Below, piece by piece: positions 37,203-52,343 of a DNA stretch of 64,000 nucleotides. Below the pieces are notes generated by a model. It ran no database searches. It was not told the origin of the DNA and saw nothing but the letters and a program-made list of their open reading frames with translations. Source of the DNA: Corticibacter populi (GTDB lineage: Bacteria > Pseudomonadota > Gammaproteobacteria > Burkholderiales > Burkholderiaceae_C). The translations under genes and the position numbers were made by a program. Within the stretch, counting starts at the first letter, position 1, and each line of letters starts with the position of its first letter. The DNA lies in the NCBI RefSeq assembly GCF_004217315.1, contig NZ_SGWR01000003.1:434001-498000 (forward strand). Reading direction: 5' to 3'.

Positions 37203-37259
37203 TGGATGTCGTTTCTCTTCTTGATCCGTATTCTTGATCCGTAGACTGGAGGCTGGCCC

Positions 37260-42785
<5,526 letters not shown>

Positions 42786-43028
42786 GGGGTCACTCCTGTG
42801 TGCACCGGGTTGGCCAACTCTGGCGCGAGCGCCAGAACCCTGCATCACCGTTTCCTTCTCGATCCTGATGGTCGGTAGGGTGTGGCGGACCATACGGAGC
42901 ATGGATCAGGGCGCCTTGGGCAGCACCGGGATGCTTGCCCGCGCCTGCATCCACGTGGCTTGTCAGCCGCCGCCTCCTTCGTCCGGTTTCGCAGGGCGCG
43001 CAAGCATACTGCGATGGAACGGCCTGTT

Positions 43029-43065
43029 CAAGCAAATAAAATGGGGTCGTATATTTATTTTTTAT
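43029..43065 (-). promoter_or_regulatory. AT-rich upstream motif of the gltB-like operon
   Basis: CAAGCAAATAAAATGGGGTCGT followed by ATATTTATTTTTT on the plus strand (key parts only) matches 33192-33230 upstream of gltB. An inverted TTATTT/AAATAA pair follows to about 43090. The 430 bp between 42786 and 43215 hold no gene and contain the divergent promoters of this operon and of hrcA. Confidence 0.5.
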
Positions 43066-43203
43066 TTCTCTTTTGCCTATGAAATAAATAAGGGACATAT
43101 ATTGACTGAGGATTGCACGGCCGCTTGATGGGGTGATGGGCATGGCCTGTCTGGCAGGTTCGGTCAAACTCGATGCCGAGCCCTTCAATCCCTGTAACAG
43201 TCA

Positions 43204-43209
43204 TAAAAT
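43204..43209 (+). promoter_or_regulatory. -10-like element immediately before hrcA
   Basis: TAAAAT ends 6 bp before the hrcA ATG, so transcription could start at or next to the start codon. No clear -35 at 16-18 bp is visible. No Shine-Dalgarno sequence lies between. No CIRCE element is visible here. Confidence 0.4.
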
Positions 43210-43215
43210 AGTCCC

Positions 43216-44226
43216 ATGTTGGATGATCGCGCCAAGGTTCTGCTCACCACACTGATTGAACGTTACATTGAGGACGGGCAACCAGTGGGGTCGCGCACGC
43301 TGGCCAAATCCTCGGGGCTGGAGCTGTCGGCCGCGACAATCCGCAACATCATGGCCGACCTCGAGGAAATGGGGCTGATCGCCAGCCCGCACACCTCTGC
43401 CGGACGCATCCCCACACCGCGCGGCTACCGTCTGTTCGTCGATAGCATGATGACCGTCCAGCGCGAGCAGTTGCAGATGCGGGCGCCGGCACTCAGCCCC
43501 GACCAGCCGCAAAGGGTTATCGCCAACGCCGCGCAGATGCTATCGAGCCTCTCGCAGTTCGTCGGCGTGGTGGTGGCGCCGCAGAAGAGCACGGTGTTCC
43601 ACCACATCGAGTTCCTGCGGCTGTCATCGCAGCGGGTGTTGGTCATCATGGTCTCGGCCGACGGCAATGTGCAAAACCGGGTCGTGCTGACCGATGCCGA
43701 CATCTCCCAGTCGCACCTCACCGAGGCCAGCAACTACCTCAATGCGCATTACTCGGGCCTCTCCATCGATCAGGTGCGCGAGCGCCTGCGTACCGAGGTC
43801 AATCGCCTGCGAGCCGAGATCACCGATCTGATGCAGGCGGCCATGACCGAGTCGGATCCGCAGGGCGAGGCGCCGGAAAAGGATGTGGTGATCTCTGGCG
43901 AACGCAATCTGCTGGCCGTCAGCGACTTCTCGCGCGACATGGACAGCATCCGCCGCGCCTTCGACCTCTTCGAGCAGAAGAACCAGATCCTGCAACTGCT
44001 GGATGTGACGGGACAGGCCGAAGGCGTGAAGATCTACATCGGTGGCGAGAGCAAGATCGTGCCGGTCTCGGAGCTTTCCATCGTCAGCGCACCCTACGAA
44101 ATCGATGGTCAGGTTGTTGGCACGCTGGGCGTCATCGGTCCCACGCGCATGCCCTATGAGCGCATGGTGCAGATCGTCGACATCACCTCGCGCTTGCTGA
44201 CCAATGCGCTCAGCAGCCCGAAGTAG
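43216..44226 (+). CDS. hrcA: Heat-inducible transcription repressor HrcA
   Basis: 336 residues. [47 protein letters not shown] and [20 protein letters not shown] (quoted in pieces) are diagnostic of HrcA, followed by its dimerisation and GAF-like domains ([24 protein letters not shown]). HrcA represses groE and other chaperone genes by binding CIRCE and is held active by GroEL. It stands alone here; grpE, dnaK and dnaJ are not adjacent. The start has no ribosome-binding sequence, so translation may be leaderless. Confidence 0.95.
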   Translation: MLDDRAKVLLTTLIERYIEDGQPVGSRTLAKSSGLELSAATIRNIMADLEEMGLIASPHTSAGRIPTPRGYRLFVDSMMTVQREQLQMRAPALSPDQPQRVIANAAQMLSSLSQFVGVVVAPQKSTVFHHIEFLRLSSQRVLVIMVSADGNVQNRVVLTDADISQSHLTEASNYLNAHYSGLSIDQVRERLRTEVNRLRAEITDLMQAAMTESDPQGEAPEKDVVISGERNLLAVSDFSRDMDSIRRAFDLFEQKNQILQLLDVTGQAEGVKIYIGGESKIVPVSELSIVSAPYEIDGQVVGTLGVIGPTRMPYERMVQIVDITSRLLTNALSSPK

Positions 44227-44311
44227 CGCTTCGATGAGCGTGAGTATCCACCGCTGACCATGGCCATGGAATGCCGCGGGAGGCAGATGCTTTCGCGCGG
44301 TTGCAAAACAG

Positions 44312-44346
44312 AAAAAGGCCTGGGGCTTCGGTCCCAGGCCTTTTTT
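44312..44346. terminator. Bidirectional terminator between hrcA and the CAT tRNA
   Basis: AAAAAGGCCTGGG (44312-44324) pairs with CCCAGGCCTTTTT (44333-44345) around an 8-nt loop. A and T runs on both sides let it end hrcA (plus) and the tRNA (minus). Confidence 0.92.
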
Positions 44347-44355
44347 GTTGTCACA

Positions 44356-44432
44356 TGGTAGGGCGTGCTGGGCTCGAACCAGCGACCAAAGGATTATGAG
44401 TCCTCTGCTCTAACCAACTGAGCTAACGCCCC
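44356..44432 (-). tRNA. tRNA with anticodon CAT (tRNA-Ile2 or elongator tRNA-Met)
   Basis: 77 nt with an encoded CCA. D arm GCTCAGTTGGTTAGAGC, anticodon loop CTCATAA, variable region TTGGTC and T arm GCTGG-TTCGAGC-CCAGC. The T arm and A73 with U72 look like E. coli tRNA-Ile2, whose CAU is changed to lysidine-AU by TilS, but elongator tRNA-Met has the same anticodon. The first acceptor pair is G1-U72, a wobble instead of a Watson-Crick pair. It is not an initiator because the normal stem lacks the C1-A72 mismatch. Confidence 0.9.
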
Positions 44433-44628
44433 ACTGCCTCTCCAGCGCCGCTCCTCCCAGATCGGCCAGCACGATGGCAAGCCGCGGATTGTACTGGTAA
44501 CTGGCAAGCGTGCTTGGAGGCAAGGCGGGAATATTGTCCCGCCACTGGTGATTGGCATGAATCGTGTGGAGAGGGCTAGACGGGCGTTCGCCCCCTGGCA
44601 TATCGCCTTTATCGAAGGGTCTGGAGGT

Positions 44629-45279
44629 TTACTTGTTGGGCTGCGGCGTCACGCGCAGATAGGGCTTGACGGCCTTGTAACCCTTGGGGAATAGCTTCTT
44701 GATTTCCTCTTCGTCCTGCACGCTTGGCAGGATCACCACGTCGTCGCCGTCCTTCCAGTCGGCGGGGGTGGCCACCTTGTGGCTGTCAGCCAGTTGCAGC
44801 GAGTCGATCACGCGCAGGATCTCGTCGAAGTTGCGGCCGGTGCTGGGCGGATAGGTGATGGTGGCGCGAATGGTTTTCTTCGGGTCGATGAAGAACACGC
44901 TGCGCACCGTGCTGGTGGCCGAAACGTTGGGGTGGATCAGGTCGTAGAGCTCGGCAACCTTGCGGTCGGCATCGGCGAGGATGGGGAAGGTGACCTCGGT
45001 GTTCTGCGTCTCGTTGATGTCGCCGATCCATTTCTGATGCGATTCGACCGGATCGACGCTGATGGCGATCGGCTTGACGCCGCGCTTGGCGAATTCGCCC
45101 TTGAGGGCGGAGGTACGCCCCAGCTCGGTGGTGCAGATCGGCGTGAAGTCGGCCGGGTGCGAGAACAGCAGCACCCAGTTGTCGCCGGCCCAGTCGTAGA
45201 AGTGGATGTCGCCCTGGCTGGAGTGTTGGGTGAAGTCAGGGGCCTTGTCGCCCAGCCGCAGGGTGGTGTTTGCACTCAT
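44629..45279 (-). CDS. 1-Cys peroxiredoxin (Prx6 type)
   Basis: 216 residues, the Prx6 length. Peroxidatic Cys49 is in [14 protein letters not shown], followed by Thr/Arg site residues and the long C-terminal region with [21 protein letters not shown]. Only this one cysteine is present, so it depends on an external thiol. It reduces hydrogen peroxide and organic peroxides in the cytoplasm. GAGGAACGAAG precedes the ATG. A CTCCGA-TTG-TCGGAG palindrome lies 25 bp upstream (45304-45318) in the leader. Confidence 0.92.
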   Translation of the reverse strand: MSANTTLRLGDKAPDFTQHSSQGDIHFYDWAGDNWVLLFSHPADFTPICTTELGRTSALKGEFAKRGVKPIAISVDPVESHQKWIGDINETQNTEVTFPILADADRKVAELYDLIHPNVSATSTVRSVFFIDPKKTIRATITYPPSTGRNFDEILRVIDSLQLADSHKVATPADWKDGDDVVILPSVQDEEEIKKLFPKGYKAVKPYLRVTPQPNK

Positions 45280-45303
45280 CTTCGTTCCTCTGGAGTTCGA
45301 AAA

Positions 45304-45318
45304 CTCCGATTGTCGGAG
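45304..45318. promoter_or_regulatory. Small palindrome upstream of the Prx6 gene
   Basis: CTCCGA and TCGGAG around TTG, 25 bp before the start codon. It could be an operator or a leader hairpin; it does not match the OxyR consensus. Confidence 0.3.
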
Positions 45319-45424
45319 CCGTGGCCTCCCGATGGAACGAATCATTTCCTCTATTGACATTACCTCTGGTGATATGGGGTGGGTCACACCGTCTGCATGT
45401 TCGCTTGCCGAAGGGCTCTTCCCA

Positions 45425-45459
45425 CGCAAAAAAGCCAGGCAGAGCCTGGCTTTTTTGCG
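45425..45459. terminator. Bidirectional terminator next to tRNA-Ala
   Basis: A perfect 16-bp stem: CGCAAAAAAGCCAGGC (45425-45440), loop AGA, and its complement (45444-45459) with a T6 tract inside the right arm. It ends the tRNA-Ala transcript on the minus strand. Confidence 0.92.
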
Positions 45460-45465
45460 GGTGTC

Positions 45466-45541
<76 letters not shown>

Positions 45542-45616
45542 GACAGGGCGCCATCATAGCACCGCGCGCCGGCCGTTGCAGGGCCTGCGATGGCCGGCGC
45601 GCCTGCATTTCTCCGT

Positions 45617-46912
45617 TCACATCTTGTTCGGCAGCCAAGTGGCAATGCCAGGGAAAAGCCACAGGATCACCAGCGCCGCCACCATCAGGCAGAAGTAGGG
45701 CGCGCAGACGCGGGCGATGTAGGTGACCTGCTTGCCCGTCATGCTTTGCAGCACGAACAGGTTGAAGCCCACCGGCGGCGTGATTTGTGCGGTCTCGACG
45801 GTGATGACCAGGAAGATGCCGAACCAGATCGGGTCGATGCCGGCAGCGTGGATGATGGGCAGTACCACGCCCATGGTCAGCACGATGGTGGAGATGCCGT
45901 CGAGGAAGCAGCCGATCAGGATGTAGAAGAAGCCCAGCACCAGGATCAGCATGGCTGGCGAGAGGTTCAGGCCGCCGACGAATTCGGCGAGCTGGCGCGG
46001 CAGGCCGATGTAGCCCATCGACAGCGTCATGAAGGCCGCGCCGGCGAGGATCAGCGCGATCATGCAGTAGAGGCGGGTGGCGCCCAGCAGCGAGTCGCGG
46101 AAGGTCTGCCAGGTCAGAGCGCGCTGCGAGGCCGAGAGGATGAAGGCGCCCACCACGCCGATGGCGGCGGCCTCGGTGGCGGTGGCAATGCCGGTGTAGA
46201 TGCTGGCGACCACGCTGGCGATCAGCACGACCACCGGGATCAGGTGACGTGACTCGTAGATCTTCTCCCGGAAGCTCATGTTGGTGTCGGCCTTGGGCAC
46301 TTTCTCGGGGTTGAGCAGCGCCCACACCATTATCCAGCCGGAGAACAGTGCCGCCAGCAGCAGGCCCGGCAGCACGCCGGCCATGAAGAGCTTGGCGATC
46401 GAGGCCTCGGCCGCCACGCCGTAGACGATCAGGATGATCGAGGGCGGAATCAGCAGGCCAAGCGTGGCCGGGCCGCCGAGCGAACCGATGATCTGGGCGT
46501 CCGGGTAGCCTCGCTTCTTCAGTTCGGGGATGTTCATCTTGCCCACGGTAGCGCATGTGGCTGCCGACGAGCCCGACACCGAAGCGAAGATGGTGCAGCC
46601 AATCACATTGGTGTGCAGCAGGCGCCCCGGCAGCGCATTGACCCAGGGTGCCAGGCCGCGGAACATGCTTTCGGAGAGGTTGGTGCGAAACAGGATCTCG
46701 CCCATCCAGACGAACAGCGGCAGCGCGGTGAGTGTCCAGCTGCTGGCCGAACCCCATATGGTCATGGCCATGGCGTCGCCGGCGGGCCGGCTGGAAAACA
46801 TTTCCATGCCGAAAAGCGCCACGCCCGCGAGCGTCAGGCCTACCCAGACGCCGCCGCCGAGCAGCGCGAACAGGACGACGACCAGCAGAATGCTGACGGT
46901 GACTTCACTCAT
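45617..46912 (-). CDS. TRAP transporter large permease (DctM type)
   Basis: 431 residues with about 12 membrane segments. GSSAATCATVGKMNIPELKKRGYP (core GSSAATCATVG) and GGPATLGLLIPPSIILIVYG are DctM landmarks, as is GISTIVLTMGVVLPI. It uses sodium to import an organic acid handed over by the DctP receptor. It overlaps dctQ by 8 bp. Third gene of the dctP-dctQ-dctM operon. Confidence 0.93.
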   Translation of the reverse strand: MSEVTVSILLVVVLFALLGGGVWVGLTLAGVALFGMEMFSSRPAGDAMAMTIWGSASSWTLTALPLFVWMGEILFRTNLSESMFRGLAPWVNALPGRLLHTNVIGCTIFASVSGSSAATCATVGKMNIPELKKRGYPDAQIIGSLGGPATLGLLIPPSIILIVYGVAAEASIAKLFMAGVLPGLLLAALFSGWIMVWALLNPEKVPKADTNMSFREKIYESRHLIPVVVLIASVVASIYTGIATATEAAAIGVVGAFILSASQRALTWQTFRDSLLGATRLYCMIALILAGAAFMTLSMGYIGLPRQLAEFVGGLNLSPAMLILVLGFFYILIGCFLDGISTIVLTMGVVLPIIHAAGIDPIWFGIFLVITVETAQITPPVGFNLFVLQSMTGKQVTYIARVCAPYFCLMVAALVILWLFPGIATWLPNKM

Positions 46913-47417
46913 GATGCGGCTCCTCTTCGCCGGTAGGGGCAGCCTGGCGCCGGCCCAGAATTTCCAGGATGAACTCATCGACGAAGGCGATGAAGAAGAT
47001 CAGGGTGCCCACGGCCATCACGATCTGTGGAATCCACAGCGGCGTGGCATCGATGCCTACCGAGATGTCGTGGTACTCCCAGGACTGCCAGACCAGCCGG
47101 GCCGAGTAGAAGGCCAGAAAGCCCGACAGCAGCACCGCCACCAGCAGTGCGGCCAGCTCCAGCACCTTGCGTGCCTTGCCTCCCAGCATGCCGAGCACCA
47201 GCGTCACGCGGATGTGTTCGCCCTTCTTGAGGGTGCTGGCCAGAGCCAGAAAGCCGGCGCCGGCCATGGCGTAGCCGGCATAGGCGTCGGTGCCGGGAGC
47301 GGCAAAGCCGAAGAAGCGGCTGAAGATCGTCAGCAGCACCATCAGCAGCACGCCGATCATGGAAAGGCCGGCCAGCCAGCCGCTGGCGGCATACAGCCCA
47401 TCGAGAAATTTACGCAT
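46905..47417 (-). CDS. TRAP transporter small permease (DctQ type)
   Basis: 170 residues with four membrane segments, a KKGEHIRVTLVLGML loop and a charged tail (TGEEEPHHE). DctQ proteins bridge the receptor and the large permease. AAGGAA lies before the ATG. It overlaps dctM by 8 bp. Confidence 0.9.
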   Translation of the reverse strand: MRKFLDGLYAASGWLAGLSMIGVLLMVLLTIFSRFFGFAAPGTDAYAGYAMAGAGFLALASTLKKGEHIRVTLVLGMLGGKARKVLELAALLVAVLLSGFLAFYSARLVWQSWEYHDISVGIDATPLWIPQIVMAVGTLIFFIAFVDEFILEILGRRQAAPTGEEEPHHE

Positions 47418-47561
47418 GGTTCGCGTTCCTTCGGTTCCAGTCTGAGCAGGTTCTGAATGCAGCAACCAGCCGGTGCGGTCTGCGCGTTGCGGCTGGTTGC
47501 ATGGTGTGCCGGTGGCGCCCGCCATGGGCAGACGAGCCGGCGGGCCCCAGAGCCTCCGGGC

Positions 47562-48545
47562 TTACTTGCTGGCCTGGTAGGCGTCCAGCATTTCCTTGCC
47601 TTCGGCGCCGGCCTTGTCGCTCCATTCCTTGAGCACGGTCTCGCCAACCTTGGCCAGATCGGCCTTGAGCTGCTCGGAGGGCTCTTCGATCTTCATGCCG
47701 TTGGCGCGCATCGTCTCGATGGACTTGGCATCGACGGCCTGCGATTCCTTCCAGCCGCGCTCCTCGGCTGCGGCCGCCGCCTTGCGCAGCGCTTCCTTGG
47801 CGGCATCATCTAGCGCATTGAAGGCACGCTTGTTGGCGACCACGGCATTCTTGGGAATCCAGGCCTGCACGTTGTAGTAGTAGCTCAGGTTTTCATAGAG
47901 CTTGTTGTCGGCGCCGGTGGCACTGGAGGTGATCAGGCCCTCGACCACACCGGTGGCCAGCGCCTGCGAGAGTTCGGCCTCCTGGATGGTGGCCGGCTGC
48001 GCGCCCACCAGTTCGCCGATGCGGGCGGTGGTTGGGCTGTAGACGCGCCACTTCAGGCCCTTGAGATCGGCCGCCGAGTTGATCGGCTTCTTGGTGTAAA
48101 TGCCTTGCGGTGGCCAGGGCACCGAGTAGAGCAGCACCATGCCCTGCTGGTCGAGCTTCTTCTCCAGCAGCGGTTTTTGCGCCTGATAGAGCTTGAAGGC
48201 GTCTTCATAGCTGCTGGCCAGGAATGGCAGGCCATCGGCGCCGAAGATCGGCCACTCGTTCTGGAAGCTCACCATGAAGAACTCGCCGGCCTGGGCCTGG
48301 CCGCCTTGCACGGCGCGCTTGATCTCGGGCGCTTTGAAGAGCGAGGCGCCGGTGTGTGCGGTGATCTTCAGCACGCCATTGGAAGCCTCATCGACATCCT
48401 TGGTGAACTGCACCAGATTCTGCGAGTGGAAATTGAAGGCCGGGTAGGCCGAGGCCAGATCCCATTTGGTCTGGGCCTGGGCGCCAGCAGCCAGGCCGAG
48501 GCTGGCGGCCAGGGTGGCAGCGGCAAGAAGGGTGCGACGTTTCAT
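47562..48545 (-). CDS. TRAP transporter substrate-binding protein (DctP type)
   Basis: 327 residues. The signal peptide RRTLLAAATLAASLGLAAGAQAQ is cleaved before TKWDLASAYP. GLKWRVYSPTTARIGELVGA carries the conserved Arg that holds the ligand carboxylate. It is the periplasmic receptor of the TRAP system. The neighbouring 5-oxoprolinase-like genes suggest a cyclic amide or amino-acid-derived acid as ligand, but this is inference. Confidence 0.92.
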   Translation of the reverse strand: MKRRTLLAAATLAASLGLAAGAQAQTKWDLASAYPAFNFHSQNLVQFTKDVDEASNGVLKITAHTGASLFKAPEIKRAVQGGQAQAGEFFMVSFQNEWPIFGADGLPFLASSYEDAFKLYQAQKPLLEKKLDQQGMVLLYSVPWPPQGIYTKKPINSAADLKGLKWRVYSPTTARIGELVGAQPATIQEAELSQALATGVVEGLITSSATGADNKLYENLSYYYNVQAWIPKNAVVANKRAFNALDDAAKEALRKAAAAAEERGWKESQAVDAKSIETMRANGMKIEEPSEQLKADLAKVGETVLKEWSDKAGAEGKEMLDAYQASK

Positions 48546-48818
48546 GAGGGACTCCTGAAGAACGGATGACGAAAAGAAAACCAGGGCGCTCACGCCAGGC
48601 AGCCACGAAGACTGTCCATGCAAGCCGCCCAGGAAACATGAATCCATGCTGCCCGGACGCATGGCCGGCAGGGACCGGCGGATGGCCGGGGTGGCACGGG
48701 TCAGCGTTTCCTGCCCGGCACGGCCCAAAGACCATGCCAAGTGTGGACATGCTCGAACACAGCAAGTGTCGTGCCGGAAATTAGCACTTTTATAGAACGA
48801 AGGGTATCAGGGTAATCA

Positions 48819-48857
48819 ACAATGCAATAAATTTTGTAGTTGCTATATTTGCATTGT
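48819..48857. promoter_or_regulatory. AT-rich promoter region of dctP with a 9-bp inverted repeat
   Basis: ACAATGCAA (48819-48827) and TTGCATTGT (48849-48857) face each other across 21 bp in the most AT-rich part of the 426-bp gap between dctP and the GntR gene. It is a candidate site for the GntR regulator. Nothing else in 48546-48971 looks coding. Confidence 0.45.
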
Positions 48858-48971
48858 GTTGGTGCATGTAATGTAGATTGTTCAATCATTATTGGTTCAA
48901 TCTGGTGCATTCCATGCCTTTTTGTAGTGCAATGGGTGGGCGGGGCAGTCTGTCCGATGGACGGCTGGCGG

Positions 48972-49649
48972 CTACTCCAGCCGCCGTGCATAGACCGAGA
49001 GCACCATGCGCTCGGACTGGATCAGGTAGTTCTCAAGGGCCTGGGCGGCTGTCTGGGTCTGGCCGGCCTCGAACAGCTCCAGCAACTGGGCGTTCTGATC
49101 GACATACGGAGCATGCAGGAATTCAGGATCATCGAGCAGGCCGAAGGCCAGACGCAGCTCGGCCGAGATGTCCGAGAACATGGCCGAGAGGCGTTCGCTG
49201 TCGGCCAGCGCGACGATGCCGGCGTGGAAGGCCATGTTGGCCGAGCCCACCGCCAGCCAGTCGCCGGCGTCGCGCGCCTGGTAGGCCTGGGTCATGGCCT
49301 GCTGCATGCGCTTGTGGGCCGGATGGCGCGGCCAGGCCTGCGCCAGCGCCTGGCCCTCGATGAGGCGGCGCACGCGGTAGATGTCGATGATGTCGGCAAT
49401 GGTGGGTACCACCACCGAGACGCCGCGGTTGGGTTCATGGTGCAGCAGCCCCTCCTTGATGAGGGTGCGGAACACCTCGCGCAGCGTGTTGCGCGAGATG
49501 TCGAGCTGCTCTGCCAGCTGCGCCTCGGAGAGGCGCTGGCCGGCGCGCAACTGACCGTGGATGAGTTGCTGGCGGATCGTCTCGGCCACCGTGTCGGTCA
49601 GGCTGGTGCTGGCACTGGCGGCGGGGGCAGGATAGTGTCTGGAGGGCAT
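48972..49649 (-). CDS. GntR-family regulator with FCD domain
   Basis: 225 residues. The winged helix has TVAETIRQQLIHGQLRAGQRLSEAQLAEQL and ISRNTLREVFRTLIKEGLL (in part), followed by an all-helical FCD effector domain (YRVRRLIEGQALAQAW, ANMAFHAGIVAL) whose His residues bind a metal. FCD regulators usually sense carboxylic acids. It lies between the TRAP operon and the divergent pxpA operon and probably controls both. ATG 49649 is chosen; the TTG at 49733 is an alternative. Confidence 0.88.
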   Translation of the reverse strand: MPSRHYPAPAASASTSLTDTVAETIRQQLIHGQLRAGQRLSEAQLAEQLDISRNTLREVFRTLIKEGLLHHEPNRGVSVVVPTIADIIDIYRVRRLIEGQALAQAWPRHPAHKRMQQAMTQAYQARDAGDWLAVGSANMAFHAGIVALADSERLSAMFSDISAELRLAFGLLDDPEFLHAPYVDQNAQLLELFEAGQTQTAAQALENYLIQSERMVLSVYARRLE

Positions 49650-49786
49650 GTCGGGACAGGCTGAGCGGCAATGGATGGTGAAACGGGCCGCAATGGCGGC
49701 AGAATGTTTTTTGGCACGGGGATTGCTCAACAATCCAGGTGCACTTTTTTGATTTTCTCAATCGGTGTGAATGGTAAGGAATTGAC

Positions 49787-50551
49787 ATGGACTTGAACAG
49801 TGACCTCGGTGAGAGTTTGGGCCTCTGGCGCATGGGCGACGACGCCAGCATGCTGGGCATCGTTACCAGCGCCAACGTGGCCTGCGGCTTCCACGCGGGC
49901 GATCCGGCCGGCATTCTGCAGACCTTGAAGAAGGCCGCGGCCAATGGTGTGGTGGTGGGCGCCCATGTGGGCTACCCCGATCTGGTCGGCTTCGGCCGCC
50001 GCAACATGGACCCGAGCAGCGCCGAGCTGGTGGCTGACGTGATCTACCAGATCGGCGCGCTGCAGGGCCTGGCGAAGGCGGCCGGCACCGAGGTGCGCTA
50101 TGTCAAGCCGCATGGCGCGCTCTACAACACCATCGCCCACGATGCGCGCCAGGCCGCCGACGTGATCACCGCCATTCTGGAGATCGACCCCGGCCTGGTG
50201 CTGATGGGGCTGGCAGGCACGCCCATCCTCGAATGGGCGGCCGAGCGCGGCCTGCGCACCGCCGCCGAGGCTTTTGCCGATCGTGCCTACACCGAAGAAG
50301 GCACGCTGGTCTCGCGCCGTGCCGAAGGCGCCGTGCTGCACGACCCCGAGCAAGTGGCCGAACGCATGCTGCGACTGGTGGAGACCGGTGAGATCGAAAC
50401 CATCAGCGGGGCGCGGGTGCGCCTGGCTGCCGACTCCATCTGCGTGCATGGCGACAGCCCTGGCGCTGTGGCCATGGCGCGCCGCCTGCGTGAGCGCCTG
50501 GAGGAAGCCGGCGTGCCGCTGCGGCCGTTCGTGGATGCATTGGCGAACTGA
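49787..50551 (+). CDS. pxpA: 5-oxoprolinase subunit A (LamB/YcsF family)
   Basis: 254 residues. [67 protein letters not shown] and CVHGDSPGA are the PxpA/YcsF signatures. With PxpB and PxpC it opens 5-oxoproline to glutamate using ATP. AAGGA lies before the ATG. First gene of pxpA-pxpBC-biotin carboxylase. Confidence 0.93.
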   Translation: MDLNSDLGESLGLWRMGDDASMLGIVTSANVACGFHAGDPAGILQTLKKAAANGVVVGAHVGYPDLVGFGRRNMDPSSAELVADVIYQIGALQGLAKAAGTEVRYVKPHGALYNTIAHDARQAADVITAILEIDPGLVLMGLAGTPILEWAAERGLRTAAEAFADRAYTEEGTLVSRRAEGAVLHDPEQVAERMLRLVETGEIETISGARVRLAADSICVHGDSPGAVAMARRLRERLEEAGVPLRPFVDALAN

Positions 50552-50565
50552 CGACCGGTGCAAAG

Positions 50566-52332
50566 ATGAGCATGCGATTTCTGCCCGCCAGCGATACGGC
50601 CCTGCTGGTGGAACTGGCCGACCTGCACGAGACGCTGGCACTGTTTGAATCCTTGCAGGCTGCGCCGCTGGCCGGCGTGCACGAGGCCGTGCCGGCGGCG
50701 CGCACCATCCTGCTGGAATTCCATCCGCATCGGACCAGTGCTGCGCAGTTGGCCACCCAGTTGCAGCAACGTGCGTCGCGACTGGCCGGGATGCGGTCAG
50801 GCCGCCAGGCCGAACCGGCCGGGCGGCTGGTGGAGATTCCCGTCGATTACTGTGGCGAGGACCTGGAAGACCTCGCCAGCCAGCTGGGTCTGACGCCGGC
50901 CCAGCTCATCGAGCGCCATACCGGTTTTGAATACCAGGCGGCCTTTGCGGGCTTTGCACCCGGCTTCGTGTACCTGGCGGGCAACCCGTTCGGCGCGCCC
51001 ATCCCCCGTCGCCTGACGCCGCGCACGAGGGTGCCGGCCAGCTCGGTGGCGCTGGCCGGCGACTTCAGCGCCGTCTATCCCAAGGACAGCCCGGGTGGCT
51101 GGCAGCTCCTCGGCATCACCCCCTGCCAAATGTGGGACATGCGCCGGGCCGAACCGGCACTGGTGCAGCCGGGGTTCCGGGTGCGCTTCGTCGACCAGGC
51201 CGGAGCAGGGCGCGGCATCCACCTGCCGGGCGAGGTGCAGGCGCCGGCTCCGGTCCCGGTGACTTTGCCCGGTGCTGCCGGAGAAGCCATCGGGGTCGCC
51301 GGCAAGCAGGCCGAGGCACCGCAGGTTCGGCCCCGCGCCGTGCCATGGTCCGCGCAACTGCGCGTGCAGTCCGCCGGGCTGCAGACGCTGGTGCAGGATC
51401 TGGGCCGCTTTGGCAAGACCGGCATGGGCGTCTCCGTCTCCGGCGCGCTCGACCGCGCGGCGCTGCGCGCGGCCAATCGCCTGGTGGGCAACCCCAGCGA
51501 CGCCGCGGTGCTGGAGAACGCGCTGGGCCAGTTGCGCCTGGAATGCGCAGCGGGCGCGGCCGTGGTCGGCATCAGTGGCGCGCAGGTGCCGGTGAGCATC
51601 GTCACCGCCGCTGGCCAGCGCCTGCAGGCGGGCATCGGGGCGCCGCTGGCGCTCGATGCCGGTGACGTGCTGGAGATAGGCGCGCTCCAGGCCGGTGTGC
51701 GCGTCTACCTGGCCGTGCGTGGCGGACTGGACATCGCGCCGGTGCTGGGCAGCCGCGCCAGCGACACGCTGGCCGTCATCGGCCCCGCGCCGCTGCGTGC
51801 CGGCGATGTGCTGCACGTGGGCGAAGCTATCGCCGCATCGCAACTGCAGGCAGTGCCGCCGGCTTCGGATATCGCTTCGGCGGAGGCGACGGCGGCGCTG
51901 CCGCGGCCTGGCGAAGTCGTCACGCTCGATGTGGTGCTGGGGCCGCGCACCGATTGGTTCGCGCCCGAGGCGCTGGCCCGGCTGGCCGAACAGGAGTGGG
52001 TGGTAACGCCGCAGTCCAACCGCGTCGGCATCCGTCTGGCCGGCACCGAACCGCTGACGCGCCGCGCCGCGTTTGCCACAGCCGAACTGCCCAGCGAGGG
52101 CACGGTCGCCGGTGCCATCCAGGTGCCTGCCAGCGGCCAGCCGGTGCTGTTCCTGGCCGACCATCCGCTCACCGGCGGCTACCCGGTGATTGGCGCCGTG
52201 GCCAGCCATGACCTCGACCGCTGCGCGCAGATCCCGGTCGGCGCACGGCTGCGCTTTCGGGTGCTGGCGCCGTTTGCCGAGGTACGGCCTGCCCAGCAGA
52301 CTGTGGCGCTGACAGCGGCGTCAACGGATTGA
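50566..52332 (+). CDS. PxpB-PxpC fusion (KipI-KipA, biotin-dependent carboxyltransferase family)
   Basis: 588 residues. The N-terminal KipI/PxpB part (about 1-230) has GFEYQAAFAGFAPGFVYLAG and PRLTPRTRVPASSVALAG (core TRVPASSVA). The C-terminal KipA/PxpC part (about 265-580) has LQTLVQDLGRFGKTGMGVS, ENALGQLRLE, QSNRVGIRLAG and SEGTVAGAIQVPASGQP. The halves are usually separate genes. This family also forms the carboxyltransferase of urea amidolyase. The biotin carboxylase gene that follows suggests the same kind of chemistry here. Confidence 0.9.
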   Translation: MSMRFLPASDTALLVELADLHETLALFESLQAAPLAGVHEAVPAARTILLEFHPHRTSAAQLATQLQQRASRLAGMRSGRQAEPAGRLVEIPVDYCGEDLEDLASQLGLTPAQLIERHTGFEYQAAFAGFAPGFVYLAGNPFGAPIPRRLTPRTRVPASSVALAGDFSAVYPKDSPGGWQLLGITPCQMWDMRRAEPALVQPGFRVRFVDQAGAGRGIHLPGEVQAPAPVPVTLPGAAGEAIGVAGKQAEAPQVRPRAVPWSAQLRVQSAGLQTLVQDLGRFGKTGMGVSVSGALDRAALRAANRLVGNPSDAAVLENALGQLRLECAAGAAVVGISGAQVPVSIVTAAGQRLQAGIGAPLALDAGDVLEIGALQAGVRVYLAVRGGLDIAPVLGSRASDTLAVIGPAPLRAGDVLHVGEAIAASQLQAVPPASDIASAEATAALPRPGEVVTLDVVLGPRTDWFAPEALARLAEQEWVVTPQSNRVGIRLAGTEPLTRRAAFATAELPSEGTVAGAIQVPASGQPVLFLADHPLTGGYPVIGAVASHDLDRCAQIPVGARLRFRVLAPFAEVRPAQQTVALTAASTD

Positions 52333-52343
52333 TTCTTGAAGGA

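Noticed and set aside
42786-43215. CIRCE element near hrcA
   Set aside because: No TTAGCACTC-N9-GAGTGCTAA-like inverted repeat is visible in the upstream region.
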